44,254 nt of DNA. Source: Acuticoccus mangrovi (GTDB lineage: Bacteria; Pseudomonadota; Alphaproteobacteria; Rhizobiales; Amorphaceae). A model generated the notes under the pieces. It saw only the letters and a list, made by a program, of their open reading frames with translations. It did no database searches and had not been told where the DNA came from. The position numbers and the translations under genes were made by a program. The DNA lies in the NCBI RefSeq assembly GCF_016411865.1, contig NZ_JAEKJA010000014.1:1-44254 (forward strand), in the 5' to 3' direction. Shown piece after piece: positions 25,443-33,019 of this stretch (its first letter is position 1; each line of letters begins with the position of its first letter).

Positions 25443-25652
25443 ATGGCGACAGGTACAGTCAAGTGGTTCAATGGAACCAAGGGTTACGGGTTTATTCAGC
25501 CGGACGAGGGCGGGGCCGATGTATTCGTCCACATCTCGGCGGTTGAGCGTGCGGGGATGAATTCCCTCACCGAGGGGCAGCGTGTGTCTTACGAGCTGTT
25601 CAAGGACCCGAAGCGCGGGCGCACGTCCGCCGAGCAGCTTAAGGCGGTCTGA
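25443..25652 (+). CDS. Cold-shock domain protein (CspA family)
   Basis: A 69-residue single-strand nucleic-acid-binding beta-barrel. RNP1 (KGYGFIQP) and RNP2 (VFVHIS) are intact, and the N-terminal GTVKWFN signature is present. It acts as an RNA chaperone in the cytosol. The ATG has GGAGG 5 bases upstream. It is monocistronic, with a long leader and a hairpin about 70 bases past the stop. Which paralogue this is, and whether it is cold-induced or constitutive, cannot be told. Confidence 0.96.
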   Translation: MATGTVKWFNGTKGYGFIQPDEGGADVFVHISAVERAGMNSLTEGQRVSYELFKDPKRGRTSAEQLKAV

Positions 25653-25724
25653 CAGCAGATATCGTCTCAACAGAACGTGACCAGCGCCGGCGACCCGTGA
25701 ACAGATCGTCGGTGTTTTTGTGAG

Positions 25725-25754
25725 CGGCCGCCGCGACCGATGTCGCGGCGGCCG
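25725..25754. terminator. Bidirectional hairpin between cspA and arginase genes
   Basis: A perfect 12-base GC-rich stem (25725-25736 with 25743-25754) with a six-base loop lies between convergent genes. A short TTTTT run precedes it at 25715-25719, and a weak T-rich stretch follows. It probably ends cspA transcripts and perhaps arginase transcripts. Confidence 0.65.
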
Positions 25755-25810
25755 ATTCGTTTGCGGCCCACCGTGCGTGGGCGCGGCCTCGCGCGATGGA
25801 CGGCGGGGGA

Positions 25811-26725
25811 TCACCACGCCTGCGTCGGACGGTCCATGATGGTGCGACCGAAGAGGCTCGCCGCGAGATCCACCATGAGGTGCGCGGTACGGCCGCGCTC
25901 GTCGAGAAACGGGTTGAGCTCCACGAGGTCGAGCGAGCCGACGAGGCCGCTCTCGTGGAGGAGTTCCATCACGAGATGCGCCTCGCGCACCGTCGCTCCG
26001 CCCGGCACCGTGGTGCCCACGGCAGGGGCGATGTCGGGGTCGAGAAAGTCGACGTCGAGGCTCACGTGCAGCCGGGCGCCTTCGGCGGCGACGCGCTTCA
26101 GCGTCTGACGCACCAGCGCGCCCATGCCGTACTCGTCGACGTCGCGCATGTCGTGCACCGTCACGCCGTGGGCGCGCAGCAGCGCCCGCTCGTCCGGGTC
26201 CACCGAGCGGATGCCGATCATCGTCACCCGCCGCGGGTCGATCGGCGTGATCGGCGCGCCGTAGATCACGTCCGCCCCGTCGAGGCCGGCGGCGAGCGCC
26301 ACCGGCGTGCCGTGCAGGTTGCCCGTGGTGGTGGTCGTGAGCGTGTTGAAGTCGGGGTGGGCGTCGAGCCACAGGATGTGGCTCCCGGGGGCGACATCGG
26401 TGAGGGCGGCGAGCGAGCCGGCGGCGATCGAGTGGTCGCCGCCCATCAGGATCGGCACCCGGCCGGCGCCGAGGGCGTCGGCGACGGCGCGGCGGATCGC
26501 GCGGGTCCACCCCGCCATTTCACCCACATGATGGGCCGGGGCGTAGGGGCCGTCGTCGATCCCGACGATGTCGGGGATGATGTCGCGGTCCTCCGCCACC
26601 TGATGGCCGAGCTCGCCGAGCATCTCCACGATGCCTGCGGTGCGCAGCGCCGCCGGCCCCATCAGACAGCCGCGCCGATAGGTTCCGCTCTGGGTGGGCG
26701 CTCCGAGCACCGACACTGTCGCCAA
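25811..26725 (-). CDS. rocF: Arginase
   Basis: Hydrolyses L-arginine to ornithine and urea with a binuclear manganese centre. The 304 residues show all metal-ligand motifs: GGDHSIAAG near 94, WLDAHPDFN near 119 and SLDVDFLDP near 221. GNLHGTPVALA near 135 has the arginase-type wording rather than that of agmatinase. The start is a TTG at 26725 with GGAGGA 5 bases upstream, and no ATG fits better. It is alone here, without urease, ornithine aminotransferase or a transporter next to it, and its start is 187 bases downstream of the cobB stop. Confidence 0.93.
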   Translation of the reverse strand: MATVSVLGAPTQSGTYRRGCLMGPAALRTAGIVEMLGELGHQVAEDRDIIPDIVGIDDGPYAPAHHVGEMAGWTRAIRRAVADALGAGRVPILMGGDHSIAAGSLAALTDVAPGSHILWLDAHPDFNTLTTTTTGNLHGTPVALAAGLDGADVIYGAPITPIDPRRVTMIGIRSVDPDERALLRAHGVTVHDMRDVDEYGMGALVRQTLKRVAAEGARLHVSLDVDFLDPDIAPAVGTTVPGGATVREAHLVMELLHESGLVGSLDLVELNPFLDERGRTAHLMVDLAASLFGRTIMDRPTQAW

Positions 26726-26912
26726 GATGGTCCTCCTCGAAGGCGGCTCCCGGCGAAGGGGGCGCGCTCTGTTGCGATGCGCGGAGCCGCGTCATTTCCA
26801 TGGCCGGAGCGCGCGTTGTGGCACGGGGGCGTTTTAGCGGCGGAGGCCCGGGGTTCAAGGGCGGGGGTGTCGGGGAGAGGCGGCCGGGCGCGGTGCCGCT
26901 GCCGGCATCCTC

Positions 26913-28199
26913 TCACGCCACCATGTCGATGACGTGACCGAAGGAGCCGCCGACGCGGCCGACGCGGCTGCCCATCGGGCCGAGCGGGTCGCCGCCGGTG
27001 TCCTCGACCTGGAACAGCGGCTCGCCCTCGGCGCCGACGACGCGCGCGTAGTGGAACTCGTGCCCCTTGAGCGCACGGGGGAAGAGGGGGCCGTCGTGGG
27101 TGAAGCGGCGGTAGCCGAGGGTGCGGCGCGGCTCGGCGAAGCTCGTGGTGACGGGCAAGAGGCCGGCCATCCGATGGGCGATGCCGTCGGCGTCGATCAG
27201 CCGTTCGCCGAGGGCCATGTAGCCGCCGCACTCGCCGTAGACGACGGCGCCACGCCGGGCGGCTGCGACGAGCCCATCGCGCCACAGAGGGGCGGCGGCG
27301 AGGGAGCCGGCGTGGAGCTCGGGATAGCCTCCCGGCAGGAAGATCGCGTCGGCGGCCCCGTCGGGCGCCTCGCCGGCAAGCGGCGAGAAGGGGTGCAATG
27401 AGGCGCCGGCCCGGTGCCAGCCGTCGAGAAGGTGGGGATAGGCGAAGGCGAAGGCCGCGTCGCGGGCGATGGCGATGCGGCTGCCGAAGGGCGGGAGCGG
27501 CGGCGGGGCGCCGGCATCGTCCGGCGCGTCGGGCGTCTCGGGCGCCGCGGTGGCGAGGCTCGCGAGGGCGTCGAGATCGCAGTGGGCGGCGACCACGTCG
27601 GCGATCGCGGCGATGCGCGCGGCAAGGTCCGGGTCCTCGACCGCCTGGGTGAGGCCGAGATGGCGCGACGGCAGGGCGAGCGCCGCGTCGCGCGGGATCA
27701 TGCCGAGGAGCGGGGTGGCACGCTCGGAAAGGGCATCGCCCAGCATTGCGGCGTGGCGGGGGCTCGCGACGCGGGTGAGGATCACGCCGGCGAGCCGCAC
27801 CTTCGGGTCGAACGTCGCGAAGCCGTGGACGAGAGCGGCGACGGAGTGGCTCTGCCGCTCGGCGTTGACGACGAGGACCACGGGGAGGCCGAACCGCTTG
27901 GCGACGTCGGCGGAGGATCCCGACCCGCTCGACGGGCCGTCGAAGAGGCCCATGACGCCCTCCACCACCAGCGCGGCCCGGCGGGCGAGGTGGCGGGCGA
28001 GGGCGGGGCGCATCGCCCAGAGGTCGAGATTGACGGCGGGCACGCGGGCGGCGGCGGCGAGGTAGCCGGGGTCGATATAGTCGGGCCCCACCTTGGCCGG
28101 GGCGACCGGAACGCCGCGGCGGGCGAGGGCGGCGAGGATGCCGGTGGTGGTCACCGTCTTGCCGGAGCCGGAGGCCGGGGCGGCGACGAGGAAGCTCAT
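26913..28199 (-). CDS. cobB: Cobyrinic acid a,c-diamide synthase (CobB/CbiA)
   Basis: Glutamine- and ATP-dependent amidation of the a and c side chains of the corrin ring, in the cytosol. The 428 residues comprise an N-terminal dethiobiotin-synthetase-like ATPase (P-loop PASGSGKT, residues 8-15) and a C-terminal class I glutamine amidotransferase domain with nucleophile Cys in VYGECGGYMALG. The start is the ATG at 28199 (MSFLVAA); a longer frame upstream has poor family fit. Aerobic CobB uses hydrogenobyrinate and CbiA uses cobyrinate; sequence alone does not decide, but CbiX and CbiD nearby favour cobyrinate. Upstream, 28200-28466 holds no gene and no convincing riboswitch. Confidence 0.93.
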   Translation of the reverse strand: MSFLVAAPASGSGKTVTTTGILAALARRGVPVAPAKVGPDYIDPGYLAAAARVPAVNLDLWAMRPALARHLARRAALVVEGVMGLFDGPSSGSGSSADVAKRFGLPVVLVVNAERQSHSVAALVHGFATFDPKVRLAGVILTRVASPRHAAMLGDALSERATPLLGMIPRDAALALPSRHLGLTQAVEDPDLAARIAAIADVVAAHCDLDALASLATAAPETPDAPDDAGAPPPLPPFGSRIAIARDAAFAFAYPHLLDGWHRAGASLHPFSPLAGEAPDGAADAIFLPGGYPELHAGSLAAAPLWRDGLVAAARRGAVVYGECGGYMALGERLIDADGIAHRMAGLLPVTTSFAEPRRTLGYRRFTHDGPLFPRALKGHEFHYARVVGAEGEPLFQVEDTGGDPLGPMGSRVGRVGGSFGHVIDMVA

Positions 28200-28466
28200 G
28201 GACGGCGGCTCCGGTTCGGTCCGCCATCCGGATCGGCGCTCGGCGGGAGAGGTGCCGGTCTGCGGAGCGGAGCTGGCGGGCGCGCTCTTGAAGGACGGCC
28301 ACGCCGAGGTGGCCCTTGAGGCTGCCACGCTAACGTGGTGGCTCCGCTATGCCAATGTGGCCGCCGGGACTGCTGCGCCGACGTGATCGGCAGGGACGTC
28401 AGGCGGCGGTGATGGTGCCGCTCTAGCGCAACGGGGGCGGCGAGGGGAGGCCCGCCCGCCGCGGTC

Positions 28467-29309
28467 CTACCACCGGTCGAGCCGGCGCCAACGGTTCCAC
28501 TGCTTTTCGCCCACCGCGCAATCGACGCGGGGACGGTCGGAGTGGGAGCTGTAGCCTGCGGGGATCACATGGGGATCGGAGCGGGAGGCGTAGCCCGCCG
28601 GGATCACGCGGGGCTGGATCGCGGCGATCTCGAGGATGAGCTTGCGGCGGATCGCCTCTTGGAGCCGCTTCTTGTCGTTGACGGTGATCATGAAGGCGCC
28701 GAAGCCGCCGATGACGCAGTCCTCGTAGTATTTGTCGAGGGATTCGAGGTGGAAGTAGCCGGCCGAGCGGTTGGTTTTGATCATGATCGGCAGGCCGTTG
28801 ATGGTGATGCCCTGCCGCAAGACGAGGTCGCGCGCGTCGGTGACGAGCGTACCCATATTGTTCGGTCCGTCGCCCGACACGTCCACCACGCGGCGGAAGC
28901 TGTCGATGCCGTTGTCGAACAATGTGGCGCTGTGGATCAGGATAGAGCTGATCGAGGTGCGGCGCATGCGGCCGATCGGGGCCTCTTCCAGCTGGTTCGC
29001 GAACGCATTCGCACTTGCATCGTCTTCGATTATCGTCCATGGGACCAGCGTGCGCTCAAGGCCAACTCCGGCCCATTCGACGTAGGTTACCGCAATGCGG
29101 CCCCAATCGCCCTTGCGGATCGCGGCGATGACGTCGGGGTGGCGGATCGCATCAACATAACCTTGACGTTGCAGCCGCTGCTCGTCGAGGTCCATAGACC
29201 AAGACACGTCGACGGCGAGAATCAGCTCGACATCGACGACGGGGGGTGTTGCGCGTGCCGTCGCGGAAGCGGCGACGAGTGAGACAGCGAGTGCAATCGT
29301 CCGAAGCAT
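28467..29309 (-). CDS. Secreted VWA-like protein, DUF1194 family
   Basis: A 280-residue exported protein with a signal peptide at residues 1-20 and a von Willebrand factor A-like fold. The metal-site motif DVSWSMD is at 34-40, and VVDVSGDGPNNMG near 140 is the second metal-contact strand, both typical of DUF1194. Near the C-terminus the unit VIPAGYxSxSD occurs twice in tandem (about residues 239-262), a small duplication followed by a short tail with one Cys. Its function is not known in the literature I can recall. It lies between cobA and cobB on the same strand, separated by 297 and 267 bases, so it probably has its own promoter. Confidence 0.85.
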   Translation of the reverse strand: MLRTIALAVSLVAASATARATPPVVDVELILAVDVSWSMDLDEQRLQRQGYVDAIRHPDVIAAIRKGDWGRIAVTYVEWAGVGLERTLVPWTIIEDDASANAFANQLEEAPIGRMRRTSISSILIHSATLFDNGIDSFRRVVDVSGDGPNNMGTLVTDARDLVLRQGITINGLPIMIKTNRSAGYFHLESLDKYYEDCVIGGFGAFMITVNDKKRLQEAIRRKLILEIAAIQPRVIPAGYASRSDPHVIPAGYSSHSDRPRVDCAVGEKQWNRWRRLDRW

Positions 29310-29606
29310 CGGTCGGCCTCCTGGTGCGATGGGCTCAGGCTGGTGGCATGCACGCCGCCGGGTCGTGCATGTTGTGTGCCAGCACGTTGGTTTACCGGCT
29401 AAGCGTGACCCGCTTTCAGGTACGCGTCAACGCGTAGCTTGGCCGAGGCTGTCATCGAATTGTAATTTGTGCAGTGCGGCAACAGGTTGGCGATACTCAC
29501 TTTTTCGCGACGCCCCTGTGGACGGCTTGCTTCGCCGCCAGCTCCCGGCTGTCACAATCGGCCGGGTTTCTCCATCAGATCAGTGCACTGAAGATTGTTT
29601 TGCCGG
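29310..29606. promoter_or_regulatory. Intergenic region cobA / DUF1194 with two palindromes
   Basis: A 297-base, AT-richer gap upstream of the DUF1194 gene. It contains CATGCAC/GTGCATG arms (29347-29353, 29365-29371) and a compact palindrome TACGCGT-CA-ACGCGTA (29421-29436), the latter a plausible protein-binding site. It starts at the cobA stop on its far side. I found no cobalamin-riboswitch core in it. Confidence 0.4.
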
Positions 29607-30446
29607 CTAGCCGAATAGTCCCCGACTTGCTGCCGCGTCGAACCATTCGAGGCTCTCCGACTTGGTGACCGCACGGCCGAGGACGACGACCGCCGGCGTG
29701 GGCAGGTCGCGCGGCGTCGTCGCCTCCCCAAGCGACAGACGAATCACCGCCTGATCGGGCAGCGTCGCGTGGGCGATGACCGCCACGGGCTCGTCGGGCG
29801 CGCGGCCGCCGGCGATGAGGCGTTGGGCGATGGCCGGAAGGTGCTTGGCTGCCATATACATGACGACGACCGGCGAGGCCTTGGCGACCATCGGCCAGTC
29901 GATCGCGTGGGGTAGGGCGCCGGTGAGATCGTGCCCGGTGAGAAAGGTGACGGATTGGTTGATGTCGCGATGGGTGGCCGGGAGCCCCGCATAGGCGAGC
30001 CCGCCGAGACCGGCCGAGATGCCCGGCACCACGCGGTAGGCGATGCCGGCGCGGTAGAGCGCCTCGCACTCCTCGCCGCCGCGCCCGAACATGAACGGAT
30101 CGCCGCCCTTGAGGCGCAGCACCCGCGCGCCGGTCCGCGCCTCACCGATCAGCGTCTCGGTGATGTCGGCCTGGACGGCGGACGGCTTGCCGCCCCGCTT
30201 GCCGGCGTAGATGCGGCGCGTGCCGGGGCGGGCGAAGCCGAGCACCGCCTCGCCGACGAGGGCGTCGTGCACCACCACGTCGGCGTGGCAGAGGGCGTGG
30301 TAGCCGAGGAGGGTGAGGAGCCCCGGCGCTCCGGGGCCCGCGCCCACGAGCCAGACGCTGCCCGGCGCGAAGTCGGGGAAGGGCGCGCCGTCGAGGGCGG
30401 CGAAGCGGCCTTCGTCGCCGCGCCCGTCGTTGCTGCAGCCGTTCAT
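29607..30446 (-). CDS. cobA: Uroporphyrinogen-III C-methyltransferase (SUMT)
   Basis: Adds methyl groups at C2 and C7 of uroporphyrinogen III to give precorrin-2, the entry to corrins (and sirohaem). 279 residues. VGAGPGAPGLLTLLGY near residues 33-48 is the SAM-binding start of the tetrapyrrole methylase fold, and [21 protein letters not shown] and THRDINQS are typical SUMT motifs. About 30 extra residues precede the domain. The ATG at 30446 has GAGGG 4 bases upstream. No CysG-type dehydrogenase domain is fused. The start codon shares its first base with the TTG of the divergent cbiD gene. Confidence 0.94.
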   Translation of the reverse strand: MNGCSNDGRGDEGRFAALDGAPFPDFAPGSVWLVGAGPGAPGLLTLLGYHALCHADVVVHDALVGEAVLGFARPGTRRIYAGKRGGKPSAVQADITETLIGEARTGARVLRLKGGDPFMFGRGGEECEALYRAGIAYRVVPGISAGLGGLAYAGLPATHRDINQSVTFLTGHDLTGALPHAIDWPMVAKASPVVVMYMAAKHLPAIAQRLIAGGRAPDEPVAVIAHATLPDQAVIRLSLGEATTPRDLPTPAVVVLGRAVTKSESLEWFDAAASRGLFG

Positions 30447-31543
30447 TGAGCCCTCACCGCGACAGCATTGGGGAGAGCGACCGTCCGCTGCGTTCGGGCT
30501 GGACCACCGGGGCCTGCGCGACGGCGGCGGCGAAGGCGGCCTACGCCGCGCTCCTCACCGGCGCCTTTCCCGACCCCGTGGCGATCACCCTGCCGCGGGG
30601 CGGCACCGCGAGCTTCGCTCTCGCCGAGGAGCGGCTCGGCGAGGGCGAAGCGATGGCGGGCGTGGTGAAGGACGCCGGCGACGACCCCGACGTCACCCAC
30701 GGGGCGACGGTGTGGGCGCGGGTGCGGCGGCGGGCGGCGGGCGGCGTCGCCTTCGTCGCCGGCGAGGGGGTCGGCACCGTTACCCGGCAGGGCCTTCCGA
30801 TCGACGTCGGCGAACCCGCCATCAACCCGGTGCCGCGCCGCATGATCGCGACGGCGATCGCCGAGGTGGCGGCACAGAACGGAGCGGACGGCAACGTCGT
30901 CGTCACGATCGGCGTGGTCGACGGGGAGCGGCTCGCGGCGCGCACCTGGAACCCGCGCCTCGGCATTCTGGGGGGGCTGTCGATCCTCGGCACCACCGGG
31001 ATCGTGACGCCCTATTCGTGCTCGGCGTGGATCCATTCGATCCACCGCGGCATTGATGTGGCGCGGGCCGAAGGCGTGCCGCACGTCGCGGCGGCCACCG
31101 GCTCCACGTCGGAGCGGACCGCCCAGACCGTGCTCGGTCTGCCCGACCACGCGATGCTCGACATGGGCGATTTCGCGGGAGGCGTCTTGAAATATCTGCG
31201 TGATCATCCTGTGCCGAGGCTGACGATCGCCGGAGGCTTTGCCAAGCTGTCGAAGCTTGCGGCGGGGGCGCTCGATCTTCACTCCTCGCGCTCGGAGGTG
31301 GATATGGGGGCGCTCGGCCAGTGGGCCGCCGAGGCGGGTGTCGATGCCGGGACGGTCGCGGCCATCACCGCGGCGCCGACGGCGATGGCCGCCTTGGCGG
31401 TGGCGCGGGAGCGGGGGGCGCCGCTCGCCGACCTCGTCGCCGTGCGGGCGCGGGCGGCGGCGCTGAAGCATCTGCGTGGTGCGCCGGTCGCCGTCGGCAT
31501 CCTGGTGGTCGATCGCAAGGGGGAGGTGGTGGCGCATGTCTAA
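30446..31543 (+). CDS. cbiD: Cobalt-precorrin-5B C1-methyltransferase (CbiD)
   Basis: Methylates C1 of the corrin ring in the cobalt-containing (anaerobic-type) route. 365 residues with the N-terminal LRSGWTTGACATAAAKAA signature, and GEPAINPVPRRMI, LGILGGLSILGTTGIV and PRLTIAGGFAKLSKLA further on. The only in-frame start that keeps the family N-terminus is the TTG at 30446, without a visible SD, which touches the cobA ATG on the other strand. CobF, the aerobic counterpart, is absent from the window. It overlaps cobK by 8 bases at its 3' end. Confidence 0.93.
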   Translation: MSPHRDSIGESDRPLRSGWTTGACATAAAKAAYAALLTGAFPDPVAITLPRGGTASFALAEERLGEGEAMAGVVKDAGDDPDVTHGATVWARVRRRAAGGVAFVAGEGVGTVTRQGLPIDVGEPAINPVPRRMIATAIAEVAAQNGADGNVVVTIGVVDGERLAARTWNPRLGILGGLSILGTTGIVTPYSCSAWIHSIHRGIDVARAEGVPHVAAATGSTSERTAQTVLGLPDHAMLDMGDFAGGVLKYLRDHPVPRLTIAGGFAKLSKLAAGALDLHSSRSEVDMGALGQWAAEAGVDAGTVAAITAAPTAMAALAVARERGAPLADLVAVRARAAALKHLRGAPVAVGILVVDRKGEVVAHV

Positions 31544-32261
31544 GCTACTGATCCTCGGCGGGACGGAGGAGGCGCGCGAGCTCGCCGAACGGCTCGACGA
31601 GCGCGGCGCCGACTTCACCGTCTCCCTCGCCGGCCGCACCTCGGCCGACTATCCGGGCACCGTCCGCCGCGGCGGCTTCGGCGGCGAGGAGGCGCTCACC
31701 GCCTATCTGAAGGCCGAGGAGGTGGAGGTGCTCGTCGACGCCTCCCACCCCTTCGCCGCCACCATCAGCCCGGCCGCCAAGCGGGCCGCGCGCGCCGCCG
31801 GGGTGCGCTATTTCCGCCTGGAGCGCCCTCCTTGGCGCCGTGCACTCGGCGATCGATGGATCGACGTGCGCACCCTCGAGGAGGCCGCCGAGCGGATCGA
31901 CGAGGGCTCGCGCGTGTTTCTGACGGTGGGGGCGGGCGGCCTCGCCCCCTTCCTCGCGCGGCGCGACCTCGAGCTCGTCGCCCGCACCATCGAGGTGCCC
32001 GACCTCGGCTCGCGCAAGGACGTGGTGGTGATCCGCGAGCGTGGCCCCTTCGACATCGAGCACGAGCGGGCGATCTTCGACCGCTTCCGCTTCGACGCCA
32101 TGGTGACGAAGAATGCCGGCGGCGAGGCGACGGCGGCCAAGCTGGTCGCCGCCCGCGAGCGGCGTCTGGTAGTCTACATGGTGCAGCGCCCGCGAGGCCA
32201 GCCCCACGCCAACGCCCGCGACGTCGACACCATGATGCGCCGCCTCCGCCACTATCTCTGA
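31536..32261 (+). CDS. cobK: Precorrin-6A / cobalt-precorrin-6A reductase
   Basis: NADPH-dependent reduction of the macrocycle of (cobalt-)precorrin-6A. 241 residues; the N-terminus [20 protein letters not shown] and the segments [19 protein letters not shown] and [18 protein letters not shown] match CobK/CbiJ. The start is the ATG at 31536 inside the end of cbiD, with GGAGG 9 bases upstream, so translation is coupled. Its 3' end overlaps the convergent cobM by 10 bases. The fold does not tell whether cobalt is already in the ring; cluster context suggests it is (CbiJ role). Confidence 0.93.
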   Translation: MSKLLILGGTEEARELAERLDERGADFTVSLAGRTSADYPGTVRRGGFGGEEALTAYLKAEEVEVLVDASHPFAATISPAAKRAARAAGVRYFRLERPPWRRALGDRWIDVRTLEEAAERIDEGSRVFLTVGAGGLAPFLARRDLELVARTIEVPDLGSRKDVVVIRERGPFDIEHERAIFDRFRFDAMVTKNAGGEATAAKLVAARERRLVVYMVQRPRGQPHANARDVDTMMRRLRHYL

Positions 32262-33019
32262 GCCGTCTTCTGGTTGCGGAAGATGTGGCGGTGGGCCGGG
32301 TCGTAGAGGGCGGAGTCGGTGAAGTCGCCGGCATCGAGCACCCGCCCCACCAGGATGAGGGCGGTGCGGGTGATTTTCGCCGCCCGCACCAGTCCGGCGA
32401 TGGTCTGAAGCGTTCCCCGGATCACCTCCTCGTCGGGCCAGGAGGCGCGCACCACGACCACCACCGGGCAGTCGGCGCCGTAGTGCGGTGTCAGCTCCGC
32501 CACCACGTGACGGATGTTGCGCACCGAGAGATGGATCGCGAGCGTCGCCCCCGAGGCGCCGAGCGTCGAAAGGTCTTCCCGGTTGGGCATCTTCGACGAC
32601 TTCATGGCGGTGCGGGTGAGGATCACCGTCTGGGCGACGTCGGGAAGGGTGAGCTCAGTCTTGAGCGTCGCCGCCGCGGCGGCGAAGGCGGGCACGCCCG
32701 GCACGATGTCGTAGGGGATCGACAGGGCGTCGAGCCGGCGCATCTGCTCGCCCGTCGCGCCGTAGAGGGAGGGGTCGCCGGAATGGACGCGGGCGACGTC
32801 GTGGCCCGCCGCGTGGGCGGCCACCATCTCGGCGAGGATGTCGTCGAGCGTCATCGATGCGGTGTCGACGACGCGGGCGCCCTCCGGCGCCTCGGCCACC
32901 ACCGCCTCCGGCACCAGCGACCCGGCGAAGAGGCAGACGGGCGAGGAGCGGATCAGGTTGAGGCCGCGCACCGTGATGAGATCGGGCGCGCCGGGCCCGG
33001 CGCCGATGAAGTGGATCAT
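32252..33019 (-). CDS. cobM: Precorrin-4 / cobalt-precorrin-4 C11-methyltransferase (CobM/CbiF)
   Basis: SAM-dependent tetrapyrrole methylase, 255 residues. [19 protein letters not shown], the LFAGSLVPE and TASMTLDD segments and [15 protein letters not shown] identify the CobM/CbiF branch; [12 protein letters not shown] and [10 protein letters not shown] are further family pieces. The ATG overlaps the stop of the triple-fusion gene as ATGA, with GAGG a few bases upstream. Last gene of the minus-strand corrin operon that begins near 38774, and convergent (10-base overlap) with cobK. Confidence 0.94.
   Translation of the reverse strand: MIHFIGAGPGAPDLITVRGLNLIRSSPVCLFAGSLVPEAVVAEAPEGARVVDTASMTLDDILAEMVAAHAAGHDVARVHSGDPSLYGATGEQMRRLDALSIPYDIVPGVPAFAAAAATLKTELTLPDVAQTVILTRTAMKSSKMPNREDLSTLGASGATLAIHLSVRNIRHVVAELTPHYGADCPVVVVVRASWPDEEVIRGTLQTIAGLVRAAKITRTALILVGRVLDAGDFTDSALYDPAHRHIFRNQKTAQR

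Noticed and set aside
28200-28466. Cobalamin riboswitch upstream of cobB
   Set aside because: The minus strand has an AGACCGGCAC string loosely like a B12 box and a small CCACG/CGTGG hairpin, but the conserved core around it is missing.
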